Shown here: positions 9,647 to 18,352 of the stretch, in pieces
Layout: the number at the start of each line of letters is the position of its first letter
How positions within the stretch are numbered: the stretch's first letter is position 1
Origin: Pseudomonadota bacterium
Lineage (GTDB): Bacteria; Pseudomonadota; Gammaproteobacteria; Burkholderiales; Rhodocyclaceae
Length of the DNA: 64,000 bases
Assembly: GCA_018262095.1 (NCBI GenBank)
Contig: JAGTRW010000004.1
Span: 1-64,000 of the forward strand
Reading direction: 5' to 3'
Made by a program: the position numbers and the translations under genes
The notes under the pieces: generated by a model
What the model was told of the DNA's origin: nothing
Database searches by the model: none
The model's input: the letters and a program-made list of their open reading frames with translations, nothing else

Positions 9647-10585
9647 TCAGACCAGCCCGCGGCTCTCTTCGATTCCCAGATGCACGTTCATCGCCTGCAC
9701 CGCAGCGCCCGACGCGCCTTTGCCGAGATTGTCGAGGCGCGCGACCACCAGCATCCGCTCGTCGTTGCCGAAGACGAAGAGGTCGACGCGATTGCTGTCG
9801 TTGTTGGCTTCGACGTTGAAGAAGCCGCCGTCGGTGTTGCCCTCGAGGTCGATCGGCGCGACGCGGATGAACGCCTCGTCAGCGTAGTAGTCGGCGAGGA
9901 TTCTCCGCACGTCGGCTGGCGTTGACTTGCGCGTGAATTGCTGCGGATGCAGGTAGGCGCTGACCGCCAGTCCCTTGTAGAAGGGGCCGACGATCGGCTG
10001 AAAGATCGGCGCGGTGGCAAGTCCCGTATAGGCGCACATTTCCGGAACGTGCTTGTGGTTAAGCGCCAGCGCGTAGGGACGCGGCGCGTCGATGCGCTGA
10101 TCGCTGCGGTAGTGCGCGATCATCTTCTTGCCGCCGCCCGAGTAGCCGGTGATCGAGTTGGCGGCGATCTGCGTGTCGGCCGGCAGCAGGCCGTCGGCGA
10201 TCAGCGGCTTGAGCGCCAGGATGAACGCCGTGGCGTGGCAGCCGGGGTTGGCGATGCGCTTGCTGGCGCGGATCTTGGCGCGCTGGTCACGCGCCAGCTC
10301 GGGCAGGCCGTAGGTCCATGCCGGGTTGACGCGGTGCGCGGTCGACGCGTCGATGATGCAGGTCTTCGGGTTAGCCACGAGCGTCACCGATTCCTTGGCG
10401 GCGTCGTCGGGCAGGCACAGGAAAGTGACGTCGGAGGCGTTGATCAGGCGCTTGCGTTCGGCGAGATCCTTGCGCTTTTCGGGACTGATCTTGAGCACCT
10501 CGATATCGCTGCGCGTGGCGAGGAGTTCGTTGATCTGCAGGCCGGTCGTTCCTTCCTGACCGTCGACAAAGACTGAGTAAGTCAT
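9647..10585 (-). CDS. argC: N-acetyl-gamma-glutamyl-phosphate reductase (short type)
   Basis: The 312-residue protein catalyses the NADPH-dependent reduction of N-acetyl-glutamyl phosphate, the third step of arginine synthesis, in the cytoplasm. It has the nucleotide-binding start [11 protein letters not shown], the ASTAHRV segment, the catalytic Cys in [11 protein letters not shown], and a His in LNHKHVPE. The length of about 310 and the GQEGTTGL start mark the short type 2 class rather than the 340-residue type. No other arg genes are adjacent. Confidence 0.93.
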   Translation of the reverse strand: MTYSVFVDGQEGTTGLQINELLATRSDIEVLKISPEKRKDLAERKRLINASDVTFLCLPDDAAKESVTLVANPKTCIIDASTAHRVNPAWTYGLPELARDQRAKIRASKRIANPGCHATAFILALKPLIADGLLPADTQIAANSITGYSGGGKKMIAHYRSDQRIDAPRPYALALNHKHVPEMCAYTGLATAPIFQPIVGPFYKGLAVSAYLHPQQFTRKSTPADVRRILADYYADEAFIRVAPIDLEGNTDGGFFNVEANNDSNRVDLFVFGNDERMLVVARLDNLGKGASGAAVQAMNVHLGIEESRGLV

Positions 10586-10669
10586 ACGGGATTCGCTTTT
10601 GAAGTGTTGTTCAGACTGGCAATTATTGCATACAGGTAAGCAAGTTGCCCTGTCGGCGTGATCGATTGT

Positions 10670-11827
10670 CTAGCGCGTGTGCGCCATCGCCTTGAGCGCG
10701 GCGAGGCCGAACAGCAATCCCCAGAAGGCGCTGCCGACGCCGGCGAGCGTCAGCCCCGACGCGGTGGTGAGAAAAGTGACGACCGCCGCGTCGCGTTCGT
10801 CGGCGTCGGCGACCGCCGCGCCCAGGCTGTTGCTGATCGTGCCGAGCAGCGCGATGCCGGCGATCGCCGCGACGAGTTCGTGCGGCAGAGCGGCGAAGAC
10901 GCTGGCGACCGTCGCGCCGAGCAGGCCGGTGACGAGGTAGAAGATTCCGGCCCAGACCGCCGCCAGGTAGCGGCGCTGCGGGTCGCGGTCGGCTTCCGGG
11001 CTCATGCAGATCGCCGCGGTGATCGCCGCCAGGTTGAACGAAAAACCGCCGAAAGGCGCGAGCAGCAGGCCGGTCAGTCCGGTCCACCCGATCAGCGGCG
11101 AGACCGGCGTCTGATAGCCGTTGGCGCGCAGCACGGCGATCCCCGGGACGTTCTGCGAGGCCATGGTGACGATGAACAGCGGAATGCCGACGCCGATGAT
11201 CGTCGAGACGGTAAAAGTCGGCGCGGTAAAAATCGGCTGCGCCAGCGTCAGCGTCACCGCTTCGAAGTGGATCAGCCCGCCTTGCGTTGCCCAGACGAGC
11301 CCGCCGACCAGGGTCGCCGGGATCGTGTAGCGCGAGTTGATTCGCCTGCCGCAAAAATAGATCGCCAGCATCAGCGCGACCAGGCCGAGCTGCGCGCGCA
11401 GCGCGACGAAGACGTCGATGCCGAAGCGCAGCAGCACGCCGGCGAGCATCGCCGCCGCCAGCGTCTTGGGAACGTGCTTCATGATCGTCTCGACCCAGCC
11501 GGTGACACCGCACAGCGTGAGCAGCGCCGAGGCGAAGACGAAGGCGCCGATCGCCTCGCTCATCGGCAGACCGACGAGCGCCGTGGCGAGCAGCGCGGCG
11601 CCCGGCGTCGACCAGGCGGTGAGCACCGGCGCGCGAAAATGGAGCGACAGGCCGATGCAGGTCGCGCCCATTCCCAGGCCCAGCGCCAGCAGCCACGAGC
11701 TGATCTGCGCGGCGCCGGCGCCGGCCGCGCTGGCCGCCGAAAAGACGATCGCCGCCGAACTGGTGTAACCGACGAGCACCGCGATGAAGCCCGCTGAGAC
11801 GTGCGAAATGCTGAAAAATCTGGCCAT
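10670..11827 (-). CDS. benE: BenE-type benzoate/H+ symporter family protein
   Basis: A 385-residue inner-membrane protein with about 12 hydrophobic segments of the BenE/YdcO family. Characteristic parts are the N-terminal SAGFIAVLVGYTSSAAIVF, PVLTAWSTPGAALL and VTMASQNVPGIAVLRANGY. Family members are proton-coupled importers of benzoate or unknown aromatic acids. The ATG at 11827 was chosen over the longer frame, which would run back through the palindromic operator. It is divergent from an XRE-cupin regulator, the same arrangement as ydcO and sutR in E. coli. No benzoate-degradation genes are nearby, so the substrate is open. Confidence 0.85.
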   Translation of the reverse strand: MARFFSISHVSAGFIAVLVGYTSSAAIVFSAASAAGAGAAQISSWLLALGLGMGATCIGLSLHFRAPVLTAWSTPGAALLATALVGLPMSEAIGAFVFASALLTLCGVTGWVETIMKHVPKTLAAAMLAGVLLRFGIDVFVALRAQLGLVALMLAIYFCGRRINSRYTIPATLVGGLVWATQGGLIHFEAVTLTLAQPIFTAPTFTVSTIIGVGIPLFIVTMASQNVPGIAVLRANGYQTPVSPLIGWTGLTGLLLAPFGGFSFNLAAITAAICMSPEADRDPQRRYLAAVWAGIFYLVTGLLGATVASVFAALPHELVAAIAGIALLGTISNSLGAAVADADERDAAVVTFLTTASGLTLAGVGSAFWGLLFGLAALKAMAHTR

Positions 11828-11884
11828 GTGCTTCTCCGCGTGCTGTAATTCGATAGTGCATTTAAACGCACGCCGACAGCGTAG

Positions 11885-11910
11885 CACTTGTGCGCTATAG
11901 CGCACAAGTG
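11885..11910. promoter_or_regulatory. Perfect 26-bp palindrome, likely operator
   Basis: The half-site CACTTGTGCGCTA is followed at once by its exact reverse complement. It lies between the divergent benE and XRE-cupin genes. This is a strong candidate for the binding site of the dimeric regulator, controlling both genes. A hairpin in the mRNA leader is a less likely reading. Confidence 0.6.
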
Positions 11911-11936
11911 CCGAGAACCATTTTCGAGCCGAACCG

Positions 11937-12542
11937 ATGTCAAATACCATCCAGGAATCCAATGAACACCTTGCCGCGGTGCTGCGCGCCAAGCGTCACG
12001 AGTACGGCTGGAGTCTCGACAAGGCGGCGCTTGAGACCGGCGTGAGCAAGGCCATGCTCGGCCAGATCGAGCGCGGCGAATCGAGCCCGACGGTCGCCAC
12101 GCTATGGAAGATCGCCACCGGCTTTCATTCGTCGTTGTCGAGCTTCCTCGAACCGATCCCGGTCGCCACGACGTCCGGCGTCGTCTATCGCTCGTCGGGA
12201 GCGATCCGCAGCCAACCGGCGAGCGAGGGAATGCTGGTCGCGCCGCTTTTTCCCTACGAGCCGAGGTTCGGCTTCGAGCTCTTCGAACTGACGCTGCTGC
12301 CGGGCTACGAGCGTTACTCGGAAGCGCACGAAGCCGGCGTCACCGAACACGTGATCGTGCTGCGCGGAAACATGGAGGTGCTGGTCGATGGCGAGTGGAT
12401 GAAACTGGCCGAGGGTCAGGCGGTGCGTTTTTCGGCCGACCGCGCACATGGCTACCGCAATACGAGCGAGCGACCGGCGGTATTTCACAACCTCATCCAT
12501 TACGCGCCGCCCGACGTCGCGCCGACCTCAGGCGCCGGGTAG
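11937..12542 (+). CDS. XRE-family regulator with cupin domain
   Basis: A 201-residue regulator. The N-terminal helix-turn-helix (LRAKRHEYGWSLDKAALETG, then VSKAMLGQIERGESSPTVATL; residues 13-60) is of the lambda-repressor type. The C-terminal cupin (about 110-190) contains EAGVTEHVIVLRGNMEVLVDG. This layout is shared with SutR/YdcN-type regulators. The cupin may bind a small ligand. Being divergent from benE with a perfect palindrome between them, it most likely controls the transporter and itself. Confidence 0.88.
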   Translation: MSNTIQESNEHLAAVLRAKRHEYGWSLDKAALETGVSKAMLGQIERGESSPTVATLWKIATGFHSSLSSFLEPIPVATTSGVVYRSSGAIRSQPASEGMLVAPLFPYEPRFGFELFELTLLPGYERYSEAHEAGVTEHVIVLRGNMEVLVDGEWMKLAEGQAVRFSADRAHGYRNTSERPAVFHNLIHYAPPDVAPTSGAG

Positions 12543-12640
12543 GCGGCTGCAAGGCCGCCAAAAGGTCATCCTGGCGCACTATGCCCGAAGATCCGCATGG
12601 CCATTGGCTGCTGCGGCAGGGTGCTCGAAGAGGGCCGTGC

Positions 12641-13993
12641 TTATTGGCCTGCCGGCTGGTCGCGCAGCGCGCCGCTGGCCGCCGCGACGCCGCTGCGCAC
12701 GGCGCCTTCGAGCGTCGCCGGGTAGCCGGCGCAGACGTAGTCGCCGGCGAGCCACAGGCCGCGCCGCGCGGTCGCCGCGGCCGGGCGCGGCAGCGCCGGG
12801 CGGCACGAGAAGGTCGCACGCCGCTCGCTGATCAGTTGGTGCCACAGCGGCTGCGGCAGTTTCCGGGCGAGCGCGTCTTCGAGTTCGCGGTGCAGCGCGG
12901 CGAGCAGCTGCGCCGAGTCCATCTCGTCCCAGCCGCCGCTCGCGCTCAGCACGAAAGCGACGAGTCCCGGCGCGCCGTTAAGCTGGCCGCGGTCGATCAC
13001 CCACTGCCCGAGCGTTCCGGCGGCGCCATCGTCCAGGCCGAGCATCGGTAGCGGCAGGCGCAGTTCGCGCGGGTACTGCGCGTAGAGCGTGCCGATCGGC
13101 TCGTAGCAGTAGCCGGCAAGCAGTGCGGCGGTCGGCGCGGTGGCCGGGTGCGCGGCGAGCAGCTTCGCGGCGTGCTGCGGCGCGGTCGCCAGGATGACGC
13201 GGTCGAAGCGCTCGTCGCCGATGGCGAGGCTGCCGCCGTCGTGCGCAATGTGCTCGACTCGCGACGAGAGGCGGATTTGGCCGTGGCGCGAGCGAATATA
13301 GTCGGCGGCCGGCAGCGCGAAAACACGATCGAGGTCGGCGGCGGGCAGCAGCAGGTCGGTGTCGGCGCGGCTGCCGCCCAGGCTGTCGCGCAGCACGTTG
13401 GCGAAAATCTGCGCCGAAGCGTGCTGCGGCGCGGTGTTGAGCGCGGCGAGACAAAGCGCTTCCCAGAGCAATCGGCGCAGGCTGCCGTGCTGGCGGTGGC
13501 GGTCGAGCAGCTCGGCGACGCTGCAATCTTCGCCTAGCCGGTAGTCGCAGCGCTGCAGCGCGCGCATCAAGCGCACGGCGCCAAGCTTCTCGGAGAGACT
13601 CGCGCCCGGCGCGGCGAGCAGGCCAATGGCGAGGTTGAACGGCGAAGGCAGTCGCGGCAGGCGCAAGCGGAAGCCTTCGCTCGGATAGTTGAGGTCGAGC
13701 GTCATTCGCTTGAGCAGTCTTTCCGCGTCGGCGCCGACGATCGCCATCAGGCGCTGCGTCTGACGATACGCGCCGAGCAACAGGTGCTGGCCGTTGTCGA
13801 GCGTCTGTCCCTGCACTTGCACGCTGCGCGCGCGGCCGCCGAGCTGCCTGGCGGCCTCGAACAGCGCGACCTGCGCGCCGGCGGCGGCAAGTTCGACCGC
13901 TGCTGCGAGCCCGGCCCAGCCACCGCCGACGACGGCGACCTTGAGCGCGGCGTCCGTGTTCAACCCTTGATCCAGGTGCGCCAGGCGATCCAC
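12641..13993 (-). CDS. hpnE: Hydroxysqualene dehydroxylase HpnE
   Basis: A 450-residue FAD-dependent amine-oxidase-fold enzyme, the last of three that make squalene from farnesyl diphosphate by the HpnCDE route. The FAD-binding start is VAVVGGGWAGLAAAVELAAAG followed by an acidic residue and LGGRARS; near the C-terminus GLWLAGDYVCAGYPATLEGA is the second dinucleotide contact. The ATG at 13993 overlaps hpnD by 34 bases. A TTG at 13963, overlapping the hpnD stop by three bases, would give a protein ten residues shorter and is an equally reasonable start. It forms an operon with hpnC and hpnD. Confidence 0.9.
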   Translation of the reverse strand: MDRLAHLDQGLNTDAALKVAVVGGGWAGLAAAVELAAAGAQVALFEAARQLGGRARSVQVQGQTLDNGQHLLLGAYRQTQRLMAIVGADAERLLKRMTLDLNYPSEGFRLRLPRLPSPFNLAIGLLAAPGASLSEKLGAVRLMRALQRCDYRLGEDCSVAELLDRHRQHGSLRRLLWEALCLAALNTAPQHASAQIFANVLRDSLGGSRADTDLLLPAADLDRVFALPAADYIRSRHGQIRLSSRVEHIAHDGGSLAIGDERFDRVILATAPQHAAKLLAAHPATAPTAALLAGYCYEPIGTLYAQYPRELRLPLPMLGLDDGAAGTLGQWVIDRGQLNGAPGLVAFVLSASGGWDEMDSAQLLAALHRELEDALARKLPQPLWHQLISERRATFSCRPALPRPAAATARRGLWLAGDYVCAGYPATLEGAVRSGVAAASGALRDQPAGQ

Positions 13994-14793
13994 AGTTTGC
14001 GCAGCGGCGTCAGCGAGGTGCGCTGGGTAAGCACCTGGCAGCCGTCGCGCTTGATCTCGTCGAGCAGCGTGCGGTAGATCGCCGCCATCACCAAGCCGGG
14101 GCGCTGCGCCTTGCGGTCGATTTGCGGCAACGCCGTCATCGCCTGCGCGTAATACTGTTCGGCGCGTTCGATCTGAAATTCCATCAACCGGCGGAAGTTG
14201 TCGCTCTGCCGCGCGTTGAGAATGTCGGCGACGGGAACTTCGAAGCGCTGCAGTTCGTCGATCGGCAGATAGACGCGGCCACGGCGAGCGTCCTCGCCGA
14301 CGTCGCGGATGATGTTGGTGAGCTGGAAAGCCATTCCCAGGTCGTGCGCGTACTTTTGCGTCTTGCGGTCCTGGCTACCGAAGATCTCGGCGGCGAGCAG
14401 GCCGACGACGCTGGCGACGCGGTAGCAGTAGAGCGAGAGCGCCTTGAAGTCGAGGTAGCGCGTCTGCTGCAGGTCCATCTCCATGCCGTCGATGATCTCG
14501 AGCAGTTGCTCCTGCGGCAGGTTGAACTCGCCGAGTACCGGCAGCAGCGCCAGCGTCACCGGGTGGTCGGGCGTGCCGGCGTAGAGCTTGGCGACCGCCT
14601 GCCGCCACCAGGCGAGCTTGGTCGCGGCGATCTGCGGGTCCTGGCACTCGTCGACGACGTCGTCGACCTCGCGGCAGAAGGCGTAGAGCGCGGTGATCGC
14701 GCGCCGCCGGTGGGCGGGCAGGAACATGAAGCTGTAGTAGAAGCTCGAGCCACTATCGGCCGCTCTTTTCTGGCAGTACTCGTCGGGAGTCAT
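13960..14793 (-). CDS. hpnD: Presqualene diphosphate synthase HpnD
   Basis: A 277-residue trans-isoprenyl diphosphate synthase of the squalene/phytoene synthase fold. It condenses two farnesyl diphosphates to presqualene diphosphate. The two Asp-rich metal sites are visible as CREVDDVVDE (near residue 42) and QLTNIIRDVGEDARRGRVYL (near 155-175). It lies between hpnC and hpnE, which identifies it as HpnD rather than a carotenoid enzyme. The product feeds hopanoid synthesis; squalene-hopene cyclase is not in this window. Confidence 0.92.
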   Translation of the reverse strand: MTPDEYCQKRAADSGSSFYYSFMFLPAHRRRAITALYAFCREVDDVVDECQDPQIAATKLAWWRQAVAKLYAGTPDHPVTLALLPVLGEFNLPQEQLLEIIDGMEMDLQQTRYLDFKALSLYCYRVASVVGLLAAEIFGSQDRKTQKYAHDLGMAFQLTNIIRDVGEDARRGRVYLPIDELQRFEVPVADILNARQSDNFRRLMEFQIERAEQYYAQAMTALPQIDRKAQRPGLVMAAIYRTLLDEIKRDGCQVLTQRTSLTPLRKLWIAWRTWIKG

Positions 14794-14838
14794 TGACTGT
14801 TCCGCAATGGGCGTGAGGTTTTCATGAGGCGTCTATTC

Positions 14839-15648
14839 TCACATGAACAGCGCGCGGCCGCCCATCCGCAGCCAGTCGGCGCGGCGCAGCAGCGGGCGGT
14901 GCCGGAAAACGTCGCCGCGCACGCGGTCGATTCTATCGAGGATTGAGAGGCCGCCCTGGACCGTCAGGCGGATTTCCCAGCCCAAGCGCCCCGGCAGCTC
15001 ATGGACCAGCGGCGCGCCGTCCTCCATTAGCGCACGCGCACGGTCGGTCTGGAATTTGAGCAGCGCAGCCCAGCGTTCGCTCCAGCTAAAATCGTCGAAC
15101 TGCGCCTCGTCGATTCCGAAACGCATAAGATCGTCCTGCGGCAGGTAAACACGGCCTTTTTGCCAGTCGATCGCGATGTCCTGCCAGAAGTTGATCAGTT
15201 GCAGCGCGCTGCAGATGCAGTCCGAGCGGCGCAGGTTGTCTTCGCTGGCGCGGTCGGCGAGGTGCACCAGCAGGCGGCCGACCGGGTTGGCCGAGCGCCG
15301 GCAGTAGTCGAGCAGCTGCGCGTAATCGGCGTAGCGCTTCTTGACGACGTCCTGCGCGAAGGCGTCGAGCAGGTCGCGCAAGAGCTGCAGCGGCAGGCGC
15401 CATTCGTCGATGACCTCGGCGAGTTCGGCGAACGACGCGTCGGCCGGCGTCTGTCCGGCCGCGATGCGGTCGAGTTCGGCGCGGTAGACGGCCAGCCCCT
15501 GCAAACGCTCTGCATCGCTCGCTTCGCCTTCGTCGGCAATGTCGTCGGCGCCGCGCGCAAAACGGTAGATCGCCGCGATCGGGCGGCGCAGTCTGGCGGG
15601 CAGCAGGATCGACGCGACGGGGAAGTTTTCGTAATGGTCTACAGGCAT
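14839..15648 (-). CDS. hpnC: Hydroxysqualene synthase HpnC
   Basis: A 269-residue squalene-synthase-fold enzyme that turns presqualene diphosphate into hydroxysqualene. Metal-binding motifs are GADDIADEGEA (near residue 35) and LINFWQDIAIDWQKGRVYLP (near 150-170); the WQD/DW variant of the second motif is typical of HpnC. It is the first gene of the hpnCDE operon, 45 bases before hpnD. Upstream lies tRNA-Leu on the opposite strand. Confidence 0.92.
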   Translation of the reverse strand: MPVDHYENFPVASILLPARLRRPIAAIYRFARGADDIADEGEASDAERLQGLAVYRAELDRIAAGQTPADASFAELAEVIDEWRLPLQLLRDLLDAFAQDVVKKRYADYAQLLDYCRRSANPVGRLLVHLADRASEDNLRRSDCICSALQLINFWQDIAIDWQKGRVYLPQDDLMRFGIDEAQFDDFSWSERWAALLKFQTDRARALMEDGAPLVHELPGRLGWEIRLTVQGGLSILDRIDRVRGDVFRHRPLLRRADWLRMGGRALFM

Positions 15649-15750
15649 TGCGGAGTGTGCGCCGAAGCCGCTTGGCGGCGGACTCGGCGAGCTTGCGTAT
15701 TAAGGCGGCTGACAGTATAGGGTTATCTCGGTTAAAATGCCCGATTAAGC

Positions 15751-15835
15751 GCGAGAGTGGCGGAATTGGTAGACGCACTGGATTTAGGTTCCAGCGCCGC
15801 AAGGCGTGGGGGTTCGACTCCCTTCTCTCGCACCA
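15751..15835 (+). tRNA. tRNA-Leu (anticodon TAG)
   Basis: An 85-base gene with encoded CCA. The acceptor arms GCGAGAG and CTCTCGC pair, the D-arm contains GGAATTGGTAGAC, and the anticodon stem-loop is CTGGA-TTTAGGT-TCCAG with TAG at the anticodon. There is a long variable arm (GCGCCGCAAGGCGT) as expected for leucine, and the T-arm is GGGGGTTCGACTCCC. An imperfect second copy of the 3' part lies at 18183-18215. Confidence 0.96.
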
Positions 15836-16161
15836 GTGATAAGAACAGCTGTAAATCATGAATAAATAGGCTTTCCGGCCTTTTTTATGACCTTCATGAT
15901 TAGACCAGGGCTTCCGCACTCAGGCGGCATATTTGCCAATAGCGTGGCGATCAAAGAATAACGGTTTACCTTTGTCGGCTTATGCCAAGCAATTGTAAAT
16001 CCGCAGGAAATCTGGTCTGCTCTCGTCCTTTAGGCGAACGAAATGCCTGTGAAGAAGGGAGTTTGTCTGGTGGACGGCCTGAGCGAAATCGATGAGCCGC
16101 GCAAACCGAGCAATGGAGGAAGGATTTCACCTCCGATAGCACCATCCGTCAAACACCCAGG
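15836..16161. other. Intergenic stretch at the start of the tRNA-Leu insertion
   Basis: Apart from the palindrome just after the tRNA, I see no gene. The right part ends at the break point of the truncated UDP-glucose dehydrogenase; no part of the missing N-terminal sequence is recognisable here. Confidence 0.4.
15853..15902. repeat. Palindromic repeat / possible terminator after tRNA-Leu
   Basis: An outer inverted pair ATCATGAA and TTCATGAT encloses a small hairpin AGGC-TTTCCG-GCCT followed by a T run. It may terminate the tRNA transcript. Read on the minus strand it resembles the dispersed NHEGHKKG-type intergenic repeats. Confidence 0.45.
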
Positions 16162-16437
16162 GTGGTCGGCGTCTATCGAATCATTATGAAAGCTGGCTCG
16201 GCTAATTTTCGCGCGTCAAGCATTCAGGGCATCATGAAGCGCATTAAGGCCAAGGATATTCAGGTTATCGTTTATGAACCGGCATTCAATGAACCCGAGT
16301 TCTACAACGCCCGCGTGGTGAATGATTTAGCTGCTTTCAAACAGGAATCGGACATCATTATCACCAACCGATGCACTGAGGCGCTGGCCGACGTTGACGC
16401 CAAAGTCTTCAGTCGTGATTTATTTGGTAATGACTAA
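16162..16437 (+). pseudogene. ugd: Truncated UDP-glucose 6-dehydrogenase, C-terminal fragment
   Basis: The 91-codon frame starts abruptly within the UDP-glucose/GDP-mannose dehydrogenase C-terminal domain: VVGVYRIIMKAGSANFRASS, then IQGIMKRIKAKDIQVIVYEP, ending in KVFSRDLFGND. In full-length enzymes of about 390 residues this is the final quarter, so the NAD-binding and catalytic-Cys domains are missing. Its stop codon overlaps the ATG of the epimerase gene, a common ugd-epimerase operon arrangement. The fragment cannot be active. It suggests the break point of an insertion or deletion at about 16150. Confidence 0.8.
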
Positions 16438-17402
16438 TGAAAATTTTGGTGACCGGCGCAGCAGGTTTTATCGGCATGCACGTATGTCAACGTTTGCTTG
16501 CTCGCGGTGAAGATGTTATTGGCATTGACAACCTGAACAACTACTACGATGTGTCGCTGAAGGAAGCTCGGCTGGCTCAACTCAGGAATCATTCGGGGTT
16601 TCGTTTTTCCCGAATCGATATTTCTGATCGGGTTGAAGTGGGAAAGCTTTTCGATCAAGAGCGTCCTCAGCGCGTAGTACACCTTGCCGCGCAAGCGGGC
16701 GTTCGATACTCGCTCACAAATCCCCATGCCTATGTTGACAGCAACCTGGTTGGGTTTGTAAATATCCTTGAGGGCTGCCGTCACGCCCAAGTTCAGCACC
16801 TGATCTACGCCTCCAGCTCAAGCGTCTATGGCGGCAATACCAAAACGCCGTTCTCTGAAACTGACAGTGTCGATCAACCTGTCAGTCTCTATGCCGCGAC
16901 CAAAAAAGCCAACGAACTGATGGCACACGCTTACAGCCATTTGTACAATATTCCGGCAACCGGACTACGTTTTTTTACGGTGTATGGCCCTTGGGGAAGG
17001 CCGGACATGGCTTATTTCAGCTTCACTCAAGCCATTCTTGAAGGACGGCCAATTGATGTCTTCAATCATGGCCAGTTGCAACGAGATTTCACTTACATCG
17101 ATGACATTACAGAAGGTGTTGTCCGTGTTTTGGACAAACCCGCTACGCTGGATGCTGGAGTGCCTCATCGCGTATTCAACATCGGCAATCACAAGCCCGT
17201 AGCGCTGCTGGTCTTCATTGAGACGTTGGAAAAGGCACTCGGTCGCGTAGCGATCAAGAACTTCCTTCCCATGCAACCGGGTGATGTGCACGCCACCTAC
17301 GCCGACACGAGACAACTTCAAGAGTGGGTGGGTTTTACCCCCAATACACCACTGCAAGAAGGTATCGAAAAATTTGTGGCTTGGTATCACTCCAGATACT
17401 GA
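16437..17402 (+). CDS. NAD-dependent nucleotide-sugar epimerase (UDP-glucuronate 4-epimerase-like)
   Basis: A 321-residue short-chain dehydrogenase-type epimerase. The NAD motif is VTGAAGFIGMHVCQRLL, the catalytic region is SSSSVYGGN followed by YAATKKANE (Tyr and Lys), and RFFTVYGPWGRPDMA is the substrate loop typical of UDP-glucuronate 4-epimerases (WbpP/Gla-like). It would interconvert UDP-glucuronate and UDP-galacturonate for surface polysaccharide. The length is slightly below the usual 335. It begins at the stop of the truncated ugd, which would have supplied its substrate, so the pathway seems broken here. It lies inside the stretch between the tRNA-Leu and its duplicate 3' end. Confidence 0.85.
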   Translation: MKILVTGAAGFIGMHVCQRLLARGEDVIGIDNLNNYYDVSLKEARLAQLRNHSGFRFSRIDISDRVEVGKLFDQERPQRVVHLAAQAGVRYSLTNPHAYVDSNLVGFVNILEGCRHAQVQHLIYASSSSVYGGNTKTPFSETDSVDQPVSLYAATKKANELMAHAYSHLYNIPATGLRFFTVYGPWGRPDMAYFSFTQAILEGRPIDVFNHGQLQRDFTYIDDITEGVVRVLDKPATLDAGVPHRVFNIGNHKPVALLVFIETLEKALGRVAIKNFLPMQPGDVHATYADTRQLQEWVGFTPNTPLQEGIEKFVAWYHSRY

Positions 17403-17427
17403 GCTGCCGGATTTCTTCGGACCATTC

Positions 17428-17575
17428 ATTGCTGGAAAACACCTCCTGGTTTTGTGGTTGAAATGCACAGTTTCTTGAAGGCCGCCGGGGTCTGATTCCT
17501 CAGGCTCGGATGCGGCCGGATCTGATTGTGATGCCAGCGCCATTGATTGATCGCAAGCTCGACCGACAGGACGAA
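17428..17575 (-). pseudogene. Transposase C-terminal fragment (IS3-like integrase tail)
   Basis: On the minus strand about 47 codons read LSVELAINQWRWHHNQIRPH, then PSLRNQTPAAFKKL, then a short tail to a stop. The N-Q-x-R-P-H-x-S-L-x-x-x-T-P-A-x-F pattern is that of the last part of the rve integrase core in IS3-type ORFB proteins. The rest of the element is missing. It abuts, and partly overlaps, a second transposase fragment on the other strand. Confidence 0.5.
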
Positions 17576-17769
17576 ACGACGGCAGCGCGAGCCGCAGCGA
17601 TCCTGGCGCGCGTCAAGCGCGTGCTCGCCCGGAAACCGAAGGACAAGAACAACTTTACAGTTTGCACGCGCCAAAAGTCGAATGCATCAGCAAGGGCAAA
17701 GCGCGTCAGCCGTACGAGTTTGGCGTCAAGGTGACGGTGGCGACCACGCACAAAGAGGGCCTGCCGGTC
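17545..17769 (+). pseudogene. IS5-family transposase fragment with frameshift
   Basis: One frame reads LDRQDETTAARAAAILARVK then RVLARKPKDKN; after a shift of frame near 17648-17655 it continues LYSLHAPKVECISKGKARQP then YEFGVKVTVATTHKEGL. This matches an internal part of IS5-type DDE transposases. The N- and C-terminal parts are absent. It is a dead fragment and supports the view that 17.4-18.2 kb is insertion-sequence debris. Confidence 0.55.
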
Positions 17770-18182
17770 CGGGTGCTGCGCATCACGAGTTCAGGCGCGC
17801 TGGCGACCGTTGAACTCTGCCGCAGCGAAGGCGAGGGCGCCGAGGGCGAACGTCCCGAAGTCGCCGTATTTAGTGACACGCTGCGCCAGCTTGGCGTCCG
17901 CGAGGGCGACCGCTACGTCGAGTCGATGACCTGTGCCGAGCTATTTCGTGTGATGGTCTTCGCCTCAACTGGTCACGGTTGCCATTTTTTGGTCGTTTAT
18001 TTGTTAGAATGCTCGATTTGTTTGGCCGCCGGCGTGCGGGTATGTTGTCGGTTTTATGGTGAGTGTGTGAAAATTTGCGCGCGATGATGTCGCGAAAGAC
18101 TCGACTCATTAATCTGCAACGAAATTTAATTCTTAAATAGAGCAATTTGCCGTGAGCGTTTGGATTTGACTTGCCGCGCCCC
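17770..18182. other. Unassigned remnant between transposase debris and duplicate tRNA end
   Basis: The plus-strand frame continues from the transposase fragment as ALATVELCRSEGEGAEGERP and VAVFSDTLRQLGVREGDRY up to about 18000, which looks protein-like, but I do not recognise the family and there is no independent start. After about 17990 the sequence becomes A/T-rich and non-coding. Confidence 0.3.
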
Positions 18183-18215
18183 AAGGCGTGGGTTCGACTC
18201 CCTTCTCTCGCACCA
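18183..18215 (+). repeat. Partial duplicate of the tRNA-Leu 3' end (possible att site)
   Basis: AAGGCGTGGGTTCGACTCCC continues to CTCTCGCACCA, matching 15801-15835 except for two fewer G. There is weaker resemblance further upstream (GATTTGAC...CGCGCCCC). No 5' half of a tRNA can be formed. A duplicated tRNA 3' end about 2.4 kb away is the usual scar of site-specific integration, though no integrase gene remains. A decayed second tRNA-Leu copy is the alternative. Confidence 0.6.
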
Positions 18216-18352
18216 TGGTTACTGATCAACTGAGCGGCGCTGAGCGGCACGCTGTATTGTTGGCGCGCTTTTTTGTACGCGTTTAGTGCGATTTTTTTGT
18301 ACGGTTTTTTGTATTTTCTCAGCCCGAATTATCAAGACTTCAAGGAATCTCA

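Noticed and set aside
10623-11861. 412-codon minus-strand frame overlapping benE
   Set aside because: Out of frame with the membrane segments of BenE; Arg-rich and without domain.
15086-15919. 277-codon minus-strand frame starting near the tRNA-Leu
   Set aside because: Its N-terminal part is the tRNA read backwards, a well-known false gene, and the rest overlaps hpnC in another frame.
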